A stretch of DNA of 64,000 nucleotides from Chrysomallon squamiferum (lineage: Eukaryota > Mollusca > Gastropoda > Neomphalida > Peltospiridae): the NCBI GenBank assembly GCA_012295275.1, contig CM022669.1, positions 108,911-172,910 of the forward strand. Reading direction: 5' to 3'. Made by a program: the position numbers and the translations under genes. Below are positions 25,691 through 40,600 of the stretch, piece after piece. How positions within the stretch are numbered: the first letter of the stretch is position 1; each line of letters begins with the position of its first letter. A model generated the notes under the pieces. The model saw only the letters and a list, made by a program, of their open reading frames with translations. It ran no database searches and was not told where the DNA came from.

Positions 25691-25985
25691 GCAACAGCTC
25701 GCACTACGAAACTTTCAATCGTATGCACACATAACAGACAGCATTAAATGCGTTCTGTTCTCAAGCATCTCTTTCAAAGGTGTTAATAATTAATCATTCG
25801 ATCTGATTTAGATGAGGTGGTGTGTGTGTGTGAGTTTATTGAGAAGAAACGAATTTATCTCGCAACCGCTCGCTCTACAAAACATTCAATCATGTGCACA
25901 CATAACACACAGCATTGAATGCGTTCTGTTCTCAAGCAGCTCTTTCAACGTTTTTTTTATGGATTATCATTAGATCTGTCAATAA
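25690..25985 (-). repeat. Satellite units in reverse orientation at the left edge
   Basis: About 1.7 diverged units of the 169-bp satellite run on the minus strand (for example CGCTCGCTCTACAAAACATT and CAAGCAGCTCTTTCAACG). They are directly joined to the forward complex-repeat module on the left and meet the plus-strand array head to head at about 25985. Confidence 0.85.
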
Positions 25986-28640
25986 ATACAGACACGCACC
26001 ACATCACTTAAATGAGATCTAATGATTATCCATTAACAGCGTTGAAAGAGCAGCTTAAGGACAGAACGCATTCGATGCTGTCTGTTATGTGTCCACACGA
26101 TTGAGTGTTTCTTACAGCGAGCGGTTGCGAGAGGTATTCCTCTCTTGAGAATAAACACACACACGCACCACATCACTAAAATGAGATCTAATGGTTATCC
26201 ATTAACAGCGTTGAAAGAGCAGCTTGAGAACAGAACGCACTCAATGCTGTGTGTTACGACTGCATCTGATTGAAAGATTCGTAGTGCGAGCGGTTGCGAC
26301 AGGTATTCGTGTCTTGTCAATAAACACACACAAGCCCCACCTCATCTAAATCAGATCTAATGATTAACCATTAACAGCGTTGAAAGACATGCATCAGAAC
26401 AGAACACATTCAATGATGTTTGTTATATGTGCATGCTGTTCAGTTTCGTAGTGTGAGCTGTTGCGAGAAGTATCCGTGTCTTGTTAATAAACACAGACAC
26501 GCACCACATCACTAAAATGAGATCTAATGATTATCCATTAACAGCGTTGAAAGAGCTGCTGAGTAAACAGGACGCATTCGATGCTGTCTGTCATGTGTCC
26601 ACACGATTGAGTGTTTCGTACAGCGAGCGGTTGCGAGAGGTATTCCTCTCTTGAGAACAAACACACACACGCACCACATCACTTAAATGAGATCTACAGA
26701 TTATTCGTTAACAGCGTTCAAAGAGCTGCTTAAGAACAGAACGCACTCAATGCTGTGTGTGACGACTGCATACGATTGAAAGTTTCGGAGTGCGAGCGGT
26801 TGCGAGAGGTATCCGTGCCTTGTTAATAAACACACACACGCACCACATCACTTAAATGAGATCTACAGATTATTCGTTAACAGCGTTGAAAGAGCTGCTT
26901 AAGAACAGAACGCACTCAATGCTGTGTGTTACGATTGCATACGATTGAAAGTTAAATGAGATCTAATGATTATCCAATAACAGCGATGAATGAGCTGCTT
27001 GAGTACAGAACGCATTCGATGCTGTCTGTCATGTGTCCACACGATTGAGTGTTTCGTACAGCGAGCGGTTGCGAGAGGTATTCCTCTCTTGAGAATAAAC
27101 ACACACACGCACCACATCACTTAAATGAGATCTACAGATTATTCGTTAACAGCGTTGAAAGAGCTGCTTAAGAACAGAACGCACTCAATGCTGTGTGTTA
27201 CGATTGCATACGATTGAAAGTTAAATGAGATCTAATGATTATCCAATAACAGCGATGAATGAGCTGCTTGAGTACAGAACGCATTCGATGCTGTCTGTCA
27301 TGTGTCCACACGATTGAGTGTTTCGTACAGCGACCGGTTGCGAGAGGTATTCCTCTCTTGAGAATAAACACACACACGCACCACATCACTTAAATGAGAT
27401 CTACAGATTATTCGTTAACAGCGTTGAAAGAGCTGCTTAAGAACAGAACGCACTCAATGCTGTGTGTTACGACTACATCTGATTGAAAGTTTCGTAGTGC
27501 GAGCGGTTGCGACAGGTATTCGTGTCTTGTCAATAAACACACACAAGCCCCACCTCATCTAAATCAGATCTAATGATTAACCATTAACAGCGTTGAAAGA
27601 CATGCATCAGAACAGAAAACATTCAATGATGTTTGTTATATGTGCATGCTGTTCAAAGTTTCGTAGTGTGAGCTGTTGCGAGAAGTATCCGTCTCTTGTC
27701 AATAAACAGACACACGCACTACCTTATCTAAATCAGATTTAATGATTATTCATTAACACCGTTGAAAGAGCTGCTTGAGGACAGAACGCATACAATGCTG
27801 TCTGATAAGTGTGCACACGAAGGAAAATTTCGTAGTGCGAGAGGTTGCGAGAGGTATTCGTCTCCTGTCAATAAACCTCATCTATATCAGGTTTAATGAT
27901 TATCCATTAACAGCGTTGAAAGAGCTGCTTGAGGATAGAACGCATTTAATGGTCATACAATGCTGTCTGATAAGTGTGCATACGACTGAATGTTTCATAG
28001 TGCCAGCCTTTGCGAGAAGTATCCGTCTCTTATTAATAAACACACACAAGCACCACGTCGTCTAAATCAGATCAACAGGTTATGCATTAACAGCGTTGAA
28101 AGAGCTGCTTGAGGACAGAACGCATTCAATGCTATCTGTTATGTGTGGACACGATTGAATGTTTCGTAGTGCGAGTGGTCGCGAGAAGTATTCGTGTCTT
28201 GTGAATAAACACACACACGCACCACCTCACTTAAATGAGATCTAATGATTATCCATTAAGAGCGATGAAAGAGCTGCTTGAGAACAGAACGCACTCAGTG
28301 CTGTGTGTTACGACTGCACACGATTGAAAGTTTCAGAGTGCGAGCGGTTGCGAGAAGTATCCGTGTCTTGTTAATAAACACAGACACGCACCACATCACT
28401 AAAATGAGATCTAATGATTATCCATTAACAGCGATGAAAGAGCTGCTTGACTACAGATCGCATTCGATGCTGTCTGTTATGTGTGCACACGATTGAGTGT
28501 TTCATACAGCGAGCGGTCGCGACAGGTATTCGTCTCTTGGCAATAAACACACACACGCACCACATCACTTAAATGAGATCTACAGATTATTCGTTAACAG
28601 CGTTGAAAGAGCTGCTTAAGAACAGAACGCACTCAATGCT
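25985..28640 (+). repeat. Diverged left edge of the 169-bp satellite array
   Basis: About 15 plus-strand units with TTAACAGCGTTGAAAGAGCT and ACACACGCACCACATCACTT variants that differ from the core. Unit lengths vary (roughly 165-180 bp) and several units are truncated. Sequence identity to the core rises sharply near 28640. Confidence 0.88.
26930..27468 (+). repeat. 269-bp two-copy higher-order duplication
   Basis: A composite of one truncated and one full satellite unit is repeated almost exactly with a 269-bp period (26930-27198 and 27199-27467). The only differences I noticed are single bases such as GCGAGCGG versus GCGACCGG. It is a recent local duplication in the otherwise diverged edge. 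Confidence 0.85.
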
Positions 28641-31600
28641 GTGTGTTACGACTGCATACGATTTATGTGTGCGTACGATTGAAAGTTTCGGTGTGCGAGC
28701 GGTTGCGACGGGTGTTCGTCTCTTCTCAACAAACAGAAACACGCACTACCTCATCAAAATCAGATGCAATGATTAACCCTTTACACCGTTTAAACAACTG
28801 CTTGAGATCTGAACGCCTTCAATGCAGTCTGTTACGTGTGTATACGATTGAAAGTTTCGGAGCGCGAGCGGTTGCGAGGGTGTTCGTCGTCTTCTCACAA
28901 ACAGAAACACGCACTACCTCATCAAAATCAGATGCAATGATTAACCCTTTACACCGTTTAAACAACTGCTTGAGATCTGAACGCCTTCAATGCAGTCTCT
29001 TATGTGTGCGTACGATTGAAAGTTTCGGTGTGCGAGCGGTTGCGACGGGTGTTCGTCTCTTCTCAACAAACAGAAACACGCACTACCTCATCAAAATCAG
29101 ATGCAATGATTAACCCTTTACACCGTTTAAACAACTGCTTGAGATCTGAACGCCTTCAATGCAGTCTGTTACGTGTGTATACGATTGAAAGTTTCGGAGC
29201 GCGAGCGGTTGCGAGGGGTGTTCGTCTCTTCTCAACAAACAGAAACACGCACTACCTCATCAAAATCAGATGCAATGATTAACCCTTTACACCGTTTAAA
29301 CAACTGCTTGAGATCTGAACGCCTTCAATGCAGTCTGTTATGTGTGCGTACGATTGAAAGTTTCGGTGTGCGAGCGGTTGCGAGGTGTGTTCGTCTCTTC
29401 TCAACAAACAGAAACACGCACTACCTCATCAAAATCAGATGCAATGATTAACCCTTTTTACACCGTTTAAACAACTGCTTGAGATCTGAACGCCTTCAAT
29501 GCAGTCTGTTATGTGTGCGTACGATTGAAAGTTTCGGTGTGCGAGCGGTTGCGAGGGTGTGTTCGTCTCTTCTCAACAAACAGAAACACGCACTACCTCA
29601 TCAAAATCAGATGCAATGATTAACCCTTTACACCGTTTAAACAACTGCTTGAGATCTGAACGCCTTCAATGCAGTGTGTTATGTGTGCGTACGATTGAAA
29701 GTTTCGGTGCGCGAGCGGTTGCGAGGGGCGTTCGTCTCTTCTCAACAAACAGAAACACGCACTACCTCATCAAAATCAGATGCAATGATTAACCCTTTAC
29801 ACCGTTTAAACAACTGCTTGAGATCTGAACGCCTTCAATGCAGTCTCTTATGTGTGCGTACGATTGAAAGTTTCGGTGTGCGAGCGGTTGCGACGGGTGT
29901 TCGTCTCTTCTCAACAAACAGAAACACGCACTACCTCATCAAAATCAGATGCAATGATTAACCCTTTACACCGTTTAAACAACTGCTTGAGATCTGAACG
30001 CCTTCAATGCAGTCTCTTATGTGTGCGTACGATTGAAAGTTTCGGTGTGCGAGCGGTTGCGACGGGTGTTCGTCTCTTCTCAACAAACAGAAACACGCAC
30101 TACCTCATCAAAATCAGATGCAATGATTAACCCTTTACACCGTTTAAACAACTGCTTGAGATCTGAACGCCTTCAATGCAGTCTGTTTGTGTGTGCGTAC
30201 GATTGAAAGTTTCGGTGTGCGAGCGGTTGCGAGGTGTTCGTCTCTTCTCAACAAACAGAAACACGCACTACCTCATCAAAATCAGATGCAATGATTAACC
30301 CTTTACACCGTTTAAACAACTGCTTGAGATCTGAACGCCTTCAATGCAGTCTGTTTGTGTGCGTACGATTGAAAGTTTCGGTGTGCGAGCGGTTGCGACG
30401 GGTGTTCGTCTCTTCTCAACAAACAGAAACACGCACTACCTCATCAAAATCAGATGCAATGATTAACCCTTTACACCGTTTAAACAACTGCTTGAGATCT
30501 GAACGCCTTCAATGCAGTGTGTTATGTGTGCGTACGATTGAAAGTTTCGGTGTGCGAGCGGTTGCGAGGTGTGTTCGTCTCTTCTCAACAAACAGAAACA
30601 CGCACTACCTCATCAAAATCAGATGCAATGATTAACCCTTTACACCGTTTAAACAACTGCTTGAGATCTGAACGCCTTCAATGCAGTCTCTTATGTGTGC
30701 GTACGATTGAAAGTTTCGGTGTGCGAGCGGTTGCGACGGGTGTTCGTCTCTTCTCAACAAACAGAAACACGCACTACCTCATCAAAATCAGATGCAATGA
30801 TTAACCCTTTACACCGTTTAAACAACTGCTTGAGATCTGAACGCCTTCAATGCAGTCTGTTATGTGTGCGTACGATTGAAAGTTTCGGTGTGCGAGCGGT
30901 TGCGACGGGTGTTCGTCTCTTCTCAACAAACAGAAACACGCACTACCTCATCAAAATCAGATGCAATGATTAACCCTTTACACCGTTTAAACAACTGCTT
31001 GAGATCTGAACGCCTTCAATGCAGTCTGTTATGTGTGCGTACGATTGAAAGTTTCGGTGTGCGAGCGGTTGCGACGGGTGTTCGTCTCTTCTCAACAAAC
31101 AGAAACACGCACTACCTCATCAAAATCAGATGCAATGATTAACCCTTTACACCGTTTAAACAACTGCTTGAGATCTGAACGCCTTCAATGCAGTCTGTTG
31201 TGTGTGTGCGTACGATTGAAAGTTTTTCGGTGTGCGAGCGGTTGCGAGGGGTGTTCGTCTCTTCTCAACAAACAGAAACACGCACTACCTCATCAAAATC
31301 AGATGCAATGATTAACCCTTTACACCGTTTAAACAACTGCTTGAGATCTGAACGCCTTCAATGCAGTCTGTTATGTGTGCGTACGATTGAAAGTTTCGGT
31401 GTGCGAGCGGTTGCGACGGGTGTTCGTCTCTTCTCAACAAACAGAAACACGCACTACCTCATCAAAATCAGATGCAATGATTAACCCTTTACACCGTTTA
31501 AACAACTGCTTGAGATCTGAACGCCTTCAATGCAGTCTCTTTATGTGTGCGTACGATTGAAAGTTTCGGTGTGCGAGCGGTTGCGACGGGTGTTCGTCTC

Positions 31601-34600
31601 TTCTCAACAAACAGAAACACGCACTACCTCATCAAAATCAGATGCAATGATTAACCCTTTACACCGTTTAAACAACTGCTTGAGATCTGAACGCCTTCAA
31701 TGCAGTCTGTTATGTGTGTATACGATTGAAAGTTTCGGAGCGCGAGCGGTTGCGAGGGGTGTTCGTCTCTTCTCAACAAACAGAAACACGCACTACCTCA
31801 TCAAAATCAGATGCAATGATTAACCCTTTACACCGTTTAAACAACTGCTTGAGATCTGAACGCCTTCAATGCAGTCTCTTATGTGTGCGTACGATTGAAA
31901 GTTACGATTGAAAGTTTCGGTGTGCGAGCGGTTGCGACGGGTGTTCGTCTCTTCTCAACAAACAGAAACACGCACTACCTCATCAAAATCAGATGCAATG
32001 ATTAACCCTTTACACCGTTTAAACAACTGCTTGAGATCTGAACGCCTTCAATGCAGTCTGTTATGTGTGCGTACGATTGAAAGTTTCGGTGTGCGAGCGG
32101 TTGCGACGGGTGTTCGTCTCTTCTCAACAAACAGAAACACGCACTACCTCATCAAAATCAGATGCAATGATTAACCCTTTACACCGTTTAAACAACTGCT
32201 TGAGATCTGAACGCCTTCAATGCAGTCTGTTATGTGTGCGTACGATTGAAAGTTTCGGTGTGCGAGCGGTTGCGAGGGGTGTTCGTCTCTTCTCAACAAA
32301 CAGAAACACGCACTACCTCATCAAAATCAGATGCAATGATTAACCCTTTACACCGTTTAAACAACTGCTTGAGATCTGAACGCCTTCAATGCAGTCTCTT
32401 ATGTGTGCGTACGATTGAAAGTTTCGGTGTGCGAGCGGTTGCGAGGGGTGTTCGTCTCTTCTCAACAAACAGAAACACGCACTACCTCATCAAAATCAGA
32501 TGCAATGATTAACCCTTTACACCGTTTAAACAACTGCTTGAGATCTGAACGCCTTCAATGCAGTCTGTTACGTGTGTATACGATTGAAAGTTTCGGAGCG
32601 CGAGCGGTTGCGACGGGTGTTCGTCTCTTCTCAACAAACAGAAACACGCACTACCTCATCAAAATCAGATGCAATGATTAACCCTTTACACCGTTTAAAC
32701 AACTGCTTGAGATCTGAACGCCTTCAATGCAGTCTGTTATGTGTGCGTACGATTGAAAGTTTTCGGTGTGCGAGCGGTTGCGACGGGTGTTCGTCTCTTC
32801 TCAACAAACAGAAACACGCACTACCTCATCAAAATCAGATGCAATGATTAACCCTTTACACCGTTTAAACAACTGCTTGAGATCTGAACGCCTTCAATGC
32901 AGTCTGTTATGTGTGCGTACGATTGAAAGTTTCGGTGCGCGCGAGCGGTTGCGAGGTGCGTTCGTCTCTTCTCAACAAACAGAAACACGCACTACCTCAT
33001 CAAAATCAGATGCAATGATTAACCCTTTACACCGTTTAAACAACTGCTTGAGATCTGAACGCCTTCAATGCAGTCTGTTATGTGTGCGTACGATTGAAAG
33101 TTTCGGTGCGAGCGCGGTTGACGGGTGTTCGTCTCTTCTCAAACAAACAGAAACACGCACTACCTCATCAAAATCAGATGCAATGATTAACCCTTTACAC
33201 CGTTTAAACAACTGCTTGAGATCTGAACGCCTTCAATGCAGTCTGTTATGTGTGCGTACGATTGAAAGTTTCGGTGTGCGAGCGGTTGCGAGGTGTGTTC
33301 GTCTCTTCTCAACAAACAGAAACACGCACTACCTCATCAAAATCAGATGCAATGATTAACCCTTTACACCGTTTAAACAAACTGTGCTGCTTGAGATCTG
33401 AACGCCTTCAATGCAGTCTGTTATGTGTGCGTACGATTGAAAGTTTCGGTGTGCGAGCGGTTGCGACGGGTGTTCGTCTCTTCTCAACAAACAGAAACAC
33501 GCACTACCTCATCAAAATCAGATGCAATGATTAACCCTTTACACCGTTTAAACAACTGCTTGAGATCTGAACGCCTTCAATGCAGTCTCTTATGTGTGCG
33601 TACGATTGAAAGTTTCGGTGTGCGAGCGGTTGCGACGGGTGTTCGTCTCTTCTCAACAAACAGAAACACGCACTACCTCATCAAAATCAGATGCAATGAT
33701 TAACCCTTTACACCGTTTAAACAACTGCTTGAGATCTGAACGCCTTCAATGCAGTCTGTTTATGTGTGCGTACGATTGAAAGTTTCGGTGCGCGAGCGGT
33801 TGCGACGGGTGTTCGTCTCTTCTCAACAAACAGAAACACGCACTACCTCATCAAAATCAGATGCAATGATTAACCCTTTACACCGTTTAAACAACTGCTT
33901 GAGATCTGAACGCCTTCAATGCAGTCTGTTATGTGTGTGCGTACGATTGAAAAAGTTTCGGTGTGCGAGCGGTTGCGACGGGTGTTCGTCTCTTCTCAAC
34001 AAACAGAAACACGCACTACCTCATCAAAATCAGATGCAATGATTAACCCTTTACACCGTTTAAACAACTGCTTGAGATCTGAACGCCTTCAATGCAGTCT
34101 ATTATGTGTGCGTACGATTGAAAGTTTCGGTGCGCGAGCGGTTGCGACGGGTGTTCGTCTCTTCTCAACAAACAGAAACACGCACTACCTCATCAAAATC
34201 AGATGCAATGATTAACCCTTTACACCGTTTAAACAACTGCTTGAGATCTGAATCTTCAAACGCCTTCAATGCAGTCTGTTGCGACGGGTGTTCGTGTGTG
34301 TGCGTACGATTGAAAGTTTCGGTGTGCGAGCGGTTGCGAGCGGGGTGTTCGTCTCTTCTCAACAAACAGAAACACGCACTACCTCATCAAAATCAGATGC
34401 AATGATTAACCCTTTACACCGTTTAAACAACTGCTTGAGATCTGAACGCCTTCAATGCAGTCTGTTATGTGTGCGTACGATTGAAAGTTTCGGAGCGCGA
34501 GCGGTTGCGAGGTGCGTTCGTCTCTTCTCAACAAACAGAAACACGCACTACCTCATCAAAATCAGATGCAATGATTAACCCTTTACACCGTTTAAACAAC

Positions 34601-37600
34601 TGCTTGAGATCTGAACGCCTTCAATGCAGTCTCTTATGTGTGCGTACGATTGAAAGTTTCGGTGCGCGAGCGGTTGCGACGGGTGTTCGTCTCTTCTCAA
34701 CAAACAGAAACACGCACTACCTCATCAAAATCAGATGCAATGATTAACCCTTTACACCGTTTAAACAACTGCTTGAGATCTGAACGCCTTCAATGCAGTC
34801 TGTTGTTATGTGTGCGTACGATTGAAAGTTTCGGTGTGCGAGCGGTTGCGACGGGTGTTCGTCTCTTCTCAACAAACAGAAACACGCACTACCTCATCAA
34901 AATCAGATGCAATGATTAACCCTTTACACCGTTTAAACAACTGCTTGAGATCTGAACGCCTTCAATGCAGTCTCTTATGTGTGCGTACGATTGAAAGTTT
35001 CGGTGCGCGAGCGGTTGCGACGGGTGTTCGTCTCTTCTCAACAAACAGAAACACGCACTACCTCATCAAAATCAGATGCAATGATTAACCCTTTACACCG
35101 TTTAAACAACTGCTTGAGATCTGAACGCCTTCAATGCAGTCTCTTATGTGTGCGTACGATTGAAAGTTTCGGTGTGCGAGCGGTTGCGAGGTGCGTTCGT
35201 CTCTTCTCAACAAACAGAAACACGCACTACCTCATCAAAATCAGATGCAATGATTAACCCTTTACACCGTTTAAACAACTGCTTGAGATCTGAACGCCTT
35301 CAATGCAGTCTCTTATGTGTGCGTACGATTGAAAGTTTCGGTGTGCGAGCGGTTGCGACGGGTGTTCGTCTCTTCTCTCCAACGTTTAAAAAAAACAAAC
35401 AGAAACACGCACTACCTCATCAAAATCAGATGCAATGATTAACCCTTTACACCGTTTAAACAACTGCTTGAGATCTGAACGCCTTCAATGCAGTCTGTTA
35501 TGTGTGCGTACGATTGAAAGTTTCGGTGTGCGAGCGGTTGCGACGGGTGTTCGTCTCTTCTCAACAAACAGAAACACGCACTACCTCATCAAAATCAGAT
35601 GCAATGATTAACCCTTTACACCGTTTAAAAACAACTGCTTGAGATCTGAACGCCTTCAATGCAGTCTGTTGTGTGTGTGCGTACGATTGAAAGTTTCGGT
35701 GTGCGAGCGGTTGCGACGGGTGTTCGTCTCTTCTCAACAAACAGAAACACGCACTACCTCATCAAAATCAGATGCAATGATTAACCCTTTACACCGTTTA
35801 AACAACTGCTTGAGATCTGAACGCCTTCAATGCAGTCTGTTATGTGTGCGTACGATTGAAAGTTTCGGTGTGCGAGCGAGCGGTGCGACGGGTGTGTTCG
35901 TCTCTTCTCAACAAACAGAAACACGCACTACCTCATCAAAATCAGATGCAATGATTAACCCTTTACACCGTTTAAACAACTGCTTGAGATCTGAACGCCT
36001 TCAATGCAGTGTGTTATGTGTGCGTACGATTGAAAGTTTCGGTGTGCGAGCGGTTGCGAGGGGTGTTCGTCTCTTCTCAACAAACAGAAACACGCACTAC
36101 CTCATCAAAATCAGATGCAATGATTAACCCTTTACACCGTTTAAACAACTGCTTGAGATCTGAACGCCTTCAATGCAGTCTGTTATGTGTGCGTACGATT
36201 GAAAGTTTCGGTGTGCGAGCGGTTGCGAGCGGTTGCGACGGGTGTTCGTCTCTTCTCAACAAACAGAAACACGCACTACCTCATCAAAATCAGATGCAAT
36301 GATTAACCCTTTACACCGTTTAAACAACTGCTTGAGATCTGAACGCCTTCAATGCAGTCTGTTATGTGTGCGTTACGATTGAAAAGTTTCGGTGTGCGAG
36401 CGGTTGCGACGGTTCGTTCGTCTCTTCTCAACAAACAGAAACACGCACTACCTCATCAAAATCAGATGCAATGATTAACCCTTTACACCGTTTAAACAAC
36501 TGCTTGAGATCTGAACGCCTTCAATGCAGTCTGTTATGTGTGCGTACGATTGAAAGTTTCGGTGTGCGAGCGGTTGCGACGGGTGTTCGTCTCTTCTCAA
36601 CAAACAGAAACACGCACTACCTCATCAAAATCAGATGCAATGATTAACCCTTTACACCGTTTAAAAACAACTGCTTGAGATCTGAACGCCTTCAATGCAG
36701 TCTGTTTGTGTGCGTACGATTGAAAGTTTCGGTGCGCGAGCGGTTGCGACGGGTGTTCGTTCGTCTCTTCTCAACAAACAGAAACACGCACTACCTCATC
36801 AAAATCAGATGCAATGATTAACCCTTTACACCGTTTAAACAACTGCTTGAGATCTGAACGCCTTCAATGCAGTGTATTATGTGTGCGTACGATTGAAAGT
36901 TTCGGTGCGCGAGCGGTTGCGACGGGTGTTCGTCTCTTCTCAACAAACAGAAACACGCACTACCTCATCAAAATCAGATGCAATGATTAACCCTTTACAC
37001 CGTTTAAACAACAGCTTGAGATCTGAATGCCTTCAATGCAGTGTATTATGTGTGCGTACGATTGAAAGTTTCGGTGCGCGAGCGGTTGCGACGGGTGTTC
37101 GTCTCTTCTCAACAAACAGAAACACGCACTACCTCATCAAAATCAGATGCAATGATTAACCCTTTACACCGTTTAAACAACTGCTTGAGATCTGAACGCC
37201 TTCAATGCAGTCTCTTATGTGTGCGTACGATTGAAAGTTTCGGTGTGCGAGCGGTTGCGACGTTCGTTCGTCTCTTCTCAACAAACAGAAACACGCACTA
37301 CCTCATCAAAATCAGATGCAATGATTAACCCTTTACACCGTTTAAACAACTGCTTGAGATCTGAACGCCTTCAATGCAGTCTCTTATGTGTGCGTACGAT
37401 TGAAAGTTTCGGTGTGCGAGCGGTTGCGACGGGTGTTCGTCTCTTCTCAACAAACAGAAACACGCACTACCTCATCAAAATCAGATGCAATGATTAACCC
37501 TTTACACCGTTTAAACAACTGCTTGAGATCTGAACGCCTTCAATGCAGTCTGTTATGTGTGCGTACGATTGAAGTTTTTCGGTGCGCGAGCGGTTGCGAC

Positions 37601-40600
37601 GGGTGTTCGTCTCTTCTCAACAAACAGAAACACGCACTACCTCATCAAAATCAGATGCAATGATTAACCCTTTACACCGTTTAAACAACTGCTTGAGATC
37701 TGAACGCCTTCAATGCAGTCTGTTTATGTGTGCGTACGATTGAAAGTTTCGGTGCGCGAGCGGTTGCGACGGGTGTTCGTCTCTTCTCAACAAACAAACA
37801 GAAACACGCACTACCTCATCAAAATCAGATGCAATGATTAACCCTTTACACCGTTTAAACAACTGCTTGAGATCTGAACGCCTTCAATGCAGTCTCTTAT
37901 GTGTGCGTACGATTGAAAGTTTCGGTGTGCGAGCGGTTGCGACGGGTGTTCGTCTCTTCTCAACAAACAGAAACACGCACTACCTCATCAAAATCAGATG
38001 CAATGATTAACCCTTTACACCGTTTAAACAACTGCTTGAGATCTGAACGCCTTCAATGCAGTCTGTTATGTGTGCGTACGATTGAAAAGTTTCGGTGTGC
38101 GAGCGGTTTGCGACGGGTGTTCGTCTCTTCTCAACAAACAGAAACACGCACTACCTCATCAAAATCAGATGCAATGATTAACCCTTTACACCGTTTAAAC
38201 AACTGCTTGAGATCTGAACGCCTTCAATGCAGTCTGTTATGTGTGCGTACGATTGAAAGTTTCGGTGTGCGAGCGGTTGCGAGGGGTGTTCGTCTCTTCT
38301 CAACAAACAGAAACACGCACTACCTCATCAAAATCAGATGCAATGATTAACCCTTTACACCGTTTAAACAACTGCTGCTTGAGATCTGAACGCCTTCAAT
38401 GCAGTCTCTTATGTGTGCGTACGATTGAAAGTTTCGGTGTGCGAGCGGTTGCGACGGGTGTTCGTCTCTTCTCAACAAACAGAAACACGCACTACCTCAT
38501 CAAAATCAGATGCAATGATTAACCCTTTACACCGTTTAAACAACTGCTTGAGATCTGAACGCCTTCAATGCAGTCTCTTATGTGTGCGTACGATTGAAAG
38601 TTTCGGTGTGCGAGCGGTTGCGACGGGTGTTCGTCTCTTCTCAACAAACAGAAACACGCACTACCTCATCAAAATCAGATGCAATGATTAACCCTTTACA
38701 CCGTTTAAACAACTGCTTGAGATCTGAACGCCTTCAATGCAGTCTCTTATGTGTGCGTACGATTGAAAGTTTCGGTGTGCGAGCGGTTGCGACGGGTGTT
38801 CGTCTCTTCTCAACAAACAGAAACACGCACTACCTCATCAAAATCAGATGCAATGATTAACCCTTTACACCGTTTAAACAACTGCTTGAGATCAACTTCT
38901 TGAGATCTGAACGCCTTCAATGCAGTCTGTTATGTGTGTATACGATTGAAAGTTTCGGTGTGCGAGCGGTTGCGACGGGTGTTCGTCTCTTCTCAACAAA
39001 CAGAAACACGCACTACCTCATCAAAATCAGATGCAATGATTAACCCTTTACACCGTTTAAACAACTGCTTGAGATCTGAACGCCTTCAATGCAGTCTTTT
39101 ATGTGTGCGTACGATTGAAAGTTTCGGTGTGCGAGCGGTTGCGACGGTCGTTCGTCTCTTCTCAACAAACAGAAACACGCACTACCTCATCAAAATCAGA
39201 TGCAATGATTAACCCTTTACACCGTTTAAACAACTGCTTGAGATCTGAACGCCTTCAATGCAGTCTCTTATGTGTGCGTACGATTGAAAGTTTCGGTGTG
39301 CGAGCGGTTGCGACGGGTGTTCGTCTCTTCTCAACAAACAGAAACACGCACTACCTCATCAAAATCAGATGCAATGATTAACCCTTTACACCGTTTAAAC
39401 AACTGCTTGAGATCTGAACGCCTTCAATGCAGTCTGTTATGTGTGCGTACGATTGAAAGTTTCGGTGTGCGAGCGGTTGCGACGGGTGTTCGTCTCTTCT
39501 CAACAAACAGAAACACGCACTACCTCATCAAAATCAGATGCAATGATTAACCCTTTACACCGTTTAAACAACTGCTTGAGATCTGAACGCCTTCAATGCA
39601 GTCTCTTATGTGTGCGTACGATTGAAAGTTTCGGTGTGCGAGCGGTTGCGACGGGTGTTCGTCTCTTCTCAACAAACAGAAACACGCACTACCTCATCAA
39701 AATCAGATGCAATGATTAACCCTTTACACCGTTTAAACAACTGCTTGAGATCTGAACGCCTTCAATGCAGTCTGTTATGTGTGCGTACGATTGAAAGTTT
39801 CGGTGTGCGAGCGGTTGCGACGGGTGTTCGTCTTCTTCTCAACAAACAGAAAACACGCACTACCTCATCAAAATCAGATGCAATGATTAACCCTTTACAC
39901 CGTTTAAACAACTGCTTGAGATCTGAACGCCTTCAATGCAGTCTGTTTATGTGTGCGTACGATTGAAAGTTTCGGTGTGCGAGCGGTTGCGACGGGTGTT
40001 CGTCTCTTCTCAACAAACAGAAACACGCACTACCTCATCAAAATCAGATGCAATGATTAATGATTAACCCTTTACACCGTTTAAACAACTGCTTGAGATC
40101 TGAACGCCTTCAATGCAGTCTGTTGAATGTGTGCGTACGATTGAAAGTTTTCGGTGCGCGAGCGGTTGCGACGGGTGTTCGTCTCTTCTCAACAAACAGA
40201 AACACGCACTACCTCATCAAAATCAGATGCAATGATTAACCCTTTACACCGTTTAAACAACTGCTTGAGATCTGAACGCCTTCAATGCAGTGTGTTATGT
40301 GTGCGTACGATTGAAAGTTTCGGTGTGCGAGCGAGCGGTTTGCGACGTTCGTTCGTCTCTTCTCAACAAACAGAAACACGCACTACCTCATCAAAATCAG
40401 ATGCAATGATTAACCCTTTACACCGTTTAAACAACTGCTTGAGATCTGAACGCCTTCAATGCAGTCTCTTATGTGTGCGTACGATTGAAAGTTTCGGTGT
40501 GCGAGCGGTTGCGACGGGTGTTCGTCTCTTCTCAACAAACAGAAACACGCACTACCTCATCAAAATCAGATGCAATGATTAACCCTTTACACCGTTTAAA

